From the NCBI GenBank assembly GCA_963767635.1, contig CAVYEM010000001.1, forward strand, positions 1,674,001 to 1,738,000: a DNA stretch of 64,000 bases, read 5' to 3'. Below the pieces are notes generated by a model. The model ran no database searches, was not told the DNA's origin, and was given only the letters and a program-made list of their open reading frames with translations. The stretch is from CAVYEM01 sp963767635 (GTDB lineage: Bacteria > Vulcanimicrobiota > Vulcanimicrobiia > Vulcanimicrobiales > Vulcanimicrobiaceae). The translations under genes and the position numbers were made by a program. Positions within the stretch are counted from its first letter, which is position 1; every line of letters starts with the position of its first letter. Shown piece by piece: positions 62,310 to 64,000 of this stretch.

Positions 62310-63140
62310 TCAAATGGCCGTGAGGCCCCGTTGCCTGACGCGCACTGCTTGGTTTCGAAGAACCGCTGCAAATGCGACTGAGGCAGCAAGGCATACGATG
62401 ACCGCCACTATGGAGGCTTCCGGTCCAAACGCGCCGCCGGTCAGAATCGTCGGACCACGCAACGTACCTTGGAGAATCGCGGGCGTAGTAGCGTGCCCGG
62501 ACACACTCGTGCCGAAGATGAATGCTTCCGTAAAGTTCCAACCGGCGTGCAAACCGATTGGCAGCCACAGGGCATCCGTCACGGCGTATGCAAGCGAGAG
62601 CAGGACGCCCGCTTCCAACGCAATGGCGACGGTGCTTGCAACCGAAGCACCGGGATTAAAGGCATGCGCCGAACCGAACACCACGGCCGAGACCGCGAGA
62701 CCGGTCCACGTGCCGAACAGGTCGCGCACGGTACGAAAAAGGAAGCCGCGAAACAGCAACTCTTCGGAGAACGCTGCAACGAACGCCATCGCCAATGCCG
62801 GCGCAGCGCCGCTCCAAACACCGGCCGCATGCGCGCGATACACGTGCGAAAGCGCCAGTACTTCTATCGTTGCCGCGAAGAGCACGAAACCGATCGCAAG
62901 CCCCAAAAAGCCATCGCGCGGTAACGCGCGTATCCGCAATTCGGCCGGCGTGCGCCGCTCGATGAAACGCGCGATGGCGACATACGCCGCCAACATAACG
63001 AGGAGTAGTATCGGTGCAGCAGCGAGGTCCGACATGCGAGCCCGGTGCATCGGAATCTGAACGAGTTGTAAAACTACGAGAAACAGCACGATGCCAAGCA
63101 CCATGATGCCAAGGCTGCGTACTGTCTGCAGCACCTTCAT
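62310..63140 (-). CDS. CPBP-family intramembrane protease (CAAX protease-like)
   Basis: 276 residues with about eight hydrophobic segments. AFVAAFSEELLFRGFLFRTV holds the EExxxR motif, AVVFGSAHAFNPGASVAST the second motif His, and PIGLHAGWNFTEAFIFG the third His-x-x-x-N. These are the catalytic residues of the CPBP/ABI family. Role may be bacteriocin immunity, protein processing or envelope maintenance. ATG 63140 chosen; upstream frame text is not membrane-like. Confidence 0.85.
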   Translation of the reverse strand: MKVLQTVRSLGIMVLGIVLFLVVLQLVQIPMHRARMSDLAAAPILLLVMLAAYVAIARFIERRTPAELRIRALPRDGFLGLAIGFVLFAATIEVLALSHVYRAHAAGVWSGAAPALAMAFVAAFSEELLFRGFLFRTVRDLFGTWTGLAVSAVVFGSAHAFNPGASVASTVAIALEAGVLLSLAYAVTDALWLPIGLHAGWNFTEAFIFGTSVSGHATTPAILQGTLRGPTILTGGAFGPEASIVAVIVCLAASVAFAAVLRNQAVRVRQRGLTAI

Positions 63141-63200
63141 GCTACCAGTACGAGCATCGGCGCCGGATGTTTCGCCAACGCACGTGCATCGCAATTTCTA

Positions 63201-63276
63201 TGGTGCCAAGGGGCGGAATCGAACCGCCGACACCGTGATTTTCAGTCACGTGCTCTACCGACTGAGCTACCTTGGC
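63201..63276 (-). tRNA. tRNA-Phe (GAA)
   Basis: Minus strand: acceptor GCCAAGG/CCTTGGC, D-arm GCTCAGTCGGTAGAGC, anticodon stem CGTGA/TCACG around CTGAAAA (anticodon GAA), T-arm GGCGGTTCGATTCCGCC, discriminator A73 and an encoded CCA (63201-63203). Confidence 0.97.
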
Positions 63277-63347
63277 ACGGCCTCCACGGCGACCGCCCTG
63301 GGTTCGCTACGCAGGCCTCCCGCCCTTGCCGGAATAAGCCACCGCGC

Positions 63348-63692
63348 GTGAGCACGAACATGACGCCGCCCGAGGCGTTCGAGGCGCTGGACATTCGCGC
63401 GGGCACTATCCTAGAGGCTCATCCATTTCCACAGGCTCGCAAGCCCGCATATACATTGACGATCGACTTCGGATCAAACCTTGGCGTGAAGCGCTCGAGC
63501 GCGCAAATTACGGAGCTCTACACCGCGGAGTCGCTCGTCGGCAAACAAGTTCTCGCGGTGGTGAATTTTCCGGTTAAGCGCATCGCGCGATTCACGAGCG
63601 AAGTGCTCGTGCTGGGCGTATCCGATGCGCAAGGCGCCGTCGTGCTGGTTTCTCCGGACCAGCCCGTGCGTAATGGAATGCGCCTCTATTAA
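63348..63692 (+). CDS. csaA: CsaA-like tRNA-binding protein
   Basis: 114 residues, OB-fold. FEALDIRAGTILEAHPFPQA, KPAYTLTIDFGSNLGVKRSS, TAESLVGKQVLAVVNFPVKR and VLVSPDQPVRNGMRLY match the CsaA/tRNA-binding domain family. CsaA binds tRNA and is described as a secretion-related chaperone. GTG start 63348; no gene overlaps. Confidence 0.9.
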   Translation: MSTNMTPPEAFEALDIRAGTILEAHPFPQARKPAYTLTIDFGSNLGVKRSSAQITELYTAESLVGKQVLAVVNFPVKRIARFTSEVLVLGVSDAQGAVVLVSPDQPVRNGMRLY

Positions 63693-63699
63693 AGCGCCG

Positions 63700-64000
63700 C
63701 TACTTGGGAACCGCGACCCCGTTCGGACAGTACGCCATATGCGTTGCGTGCGCGACGTAGTATGCGTGAACGTCGTAGTGGGGAATGGGATAGCCTTCGT
63801 GACCGTGTGGTTCAAATTCCACGTCCACGTGGTTGATGCTATAGCCGGGAAGCGGCTTGAGCATGTCCTCGAAACTTTTGCCGGCAGCGAAGTCCTTCTG
63901 ATCGATCATGATTTCCGTGAAGACCGGCTTGCCTTCATACGTGCCGTAGATCGGGCCCACGGGGAGATCTTTGGGGTTCGCCCAGTGGTCGCCCATTCCG
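63700..64000 (-). CDS. Hypothetical metal-binding-like protein, N-terminus beyond window
   Basis: At least 99 residues visible; the frame is open to the right edge. GMGDHWANPKDLPVGPIYGT, FTEIMIDQKDFAAGKSFEDM, INHVDVEFEPHGHEGYPIPH and YDVHAYYVAHATHMAYCPNG. Many His, Asp and Tyr residues suggest a metal site; the H-W-A-N-P and P-H-Y-D-x-H-x-Y blocks recur in small secreted proteins of the DUF5602/TTHB210-like type. An ATG at 63996 looks internal because similar text continues before it. Function unknown. Confidence 0.55.
   Translation of the reverse strand, partial: GMGDHWANPKDLPVGPIYGTYEGKPVFTEIMIDQKDFAAGKSFEDMLKPLPGYSINHVDVEFEPHGHEGYPIPHYDVHAYYVAHATHMAYCPNGVAVPK

Overview
This is GC-rich DNA from a flagellated bacterium with an outer membrane. 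Both L-ring (FlgH) and P-ring (FlgI) genes are present, and these only make sense in a diderm cell. Gene order, the many start codons overlapping the previous stop (ATGA, GTGA, TAATG) and the product mix suggest an uncultured lineage. A Vulcanimicrobiota/Eremiobacterota-type assignment is my guess and is not shown by the sequence.

Layout. 1-5753: a flagellar rod/ring/hook operon on the minus strand, flgF-flgG-flgA-flgH-flgI-flgJ(rod-binding)-flgN-flgK (flgK runs off the left edge), preceded by a near-consensus sigma-28 promoter. 5.8-9.6 kb: prolyl oligopeptidase and a GT-C glycosyltransferase. 9.6-10.8 kb: a lower-GC islet with a RES-domain protein and two related mini membrane proteins. 10.8-12.1 kb: flgB-flgC-fliE. 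12.2-16.3 kb: ABC exporter, zinc-binding/DUF4870 protein, photolyase, cytochrome c. 16.3-18 kb: a NYN-domain islet with a strong promoter. 18-27.6 kb: ECF sigma with an anti-sigma/TonB fusion, moaA, queG, sugar and molybdopterin genes (moaD, moaE, moeB-rhodanese), HAD phosphatase. 27.7-40.5 kb: ATP-grasp-like protein, aminotransferase, phoU, beta-oxidation genes (3-hydroxyacyl-CoA dehydrogenase, enoyl-CoA hydratase, thiolase), catalase, thioredoxin, a DUF2249-Crp regulator and an MFS carrier. 40.5-49.1 kb: a repeat array, coaD, rsmD, M16 peptidase, recG, panE, and tRNA-Cys/tRNA-Gly. 49.2-64 kb: membrane proteins, a solute-binding protein, hemE-hemH-hemY, a TPR regulator with a six-hairpin glycosidase, a CAAX protease, tRNA-Phe, csaA and a truncated metal-binding-like protein.

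The most striking signal is below the gene level. About 20 reading frames carry single-base indels. In 15 of them the break falls at an AGCT tetranucleotide, either intact beside the break or restored by removing the extra base. The rest fall mostly in homopolymer runs. The simplest reading is long-read basecalling error at a modified AGCT motif, which would mean this organism carries an AluI-like AGCT methyltransferase. Genes with such breaks are annotated as whole genes and the break point is stated.
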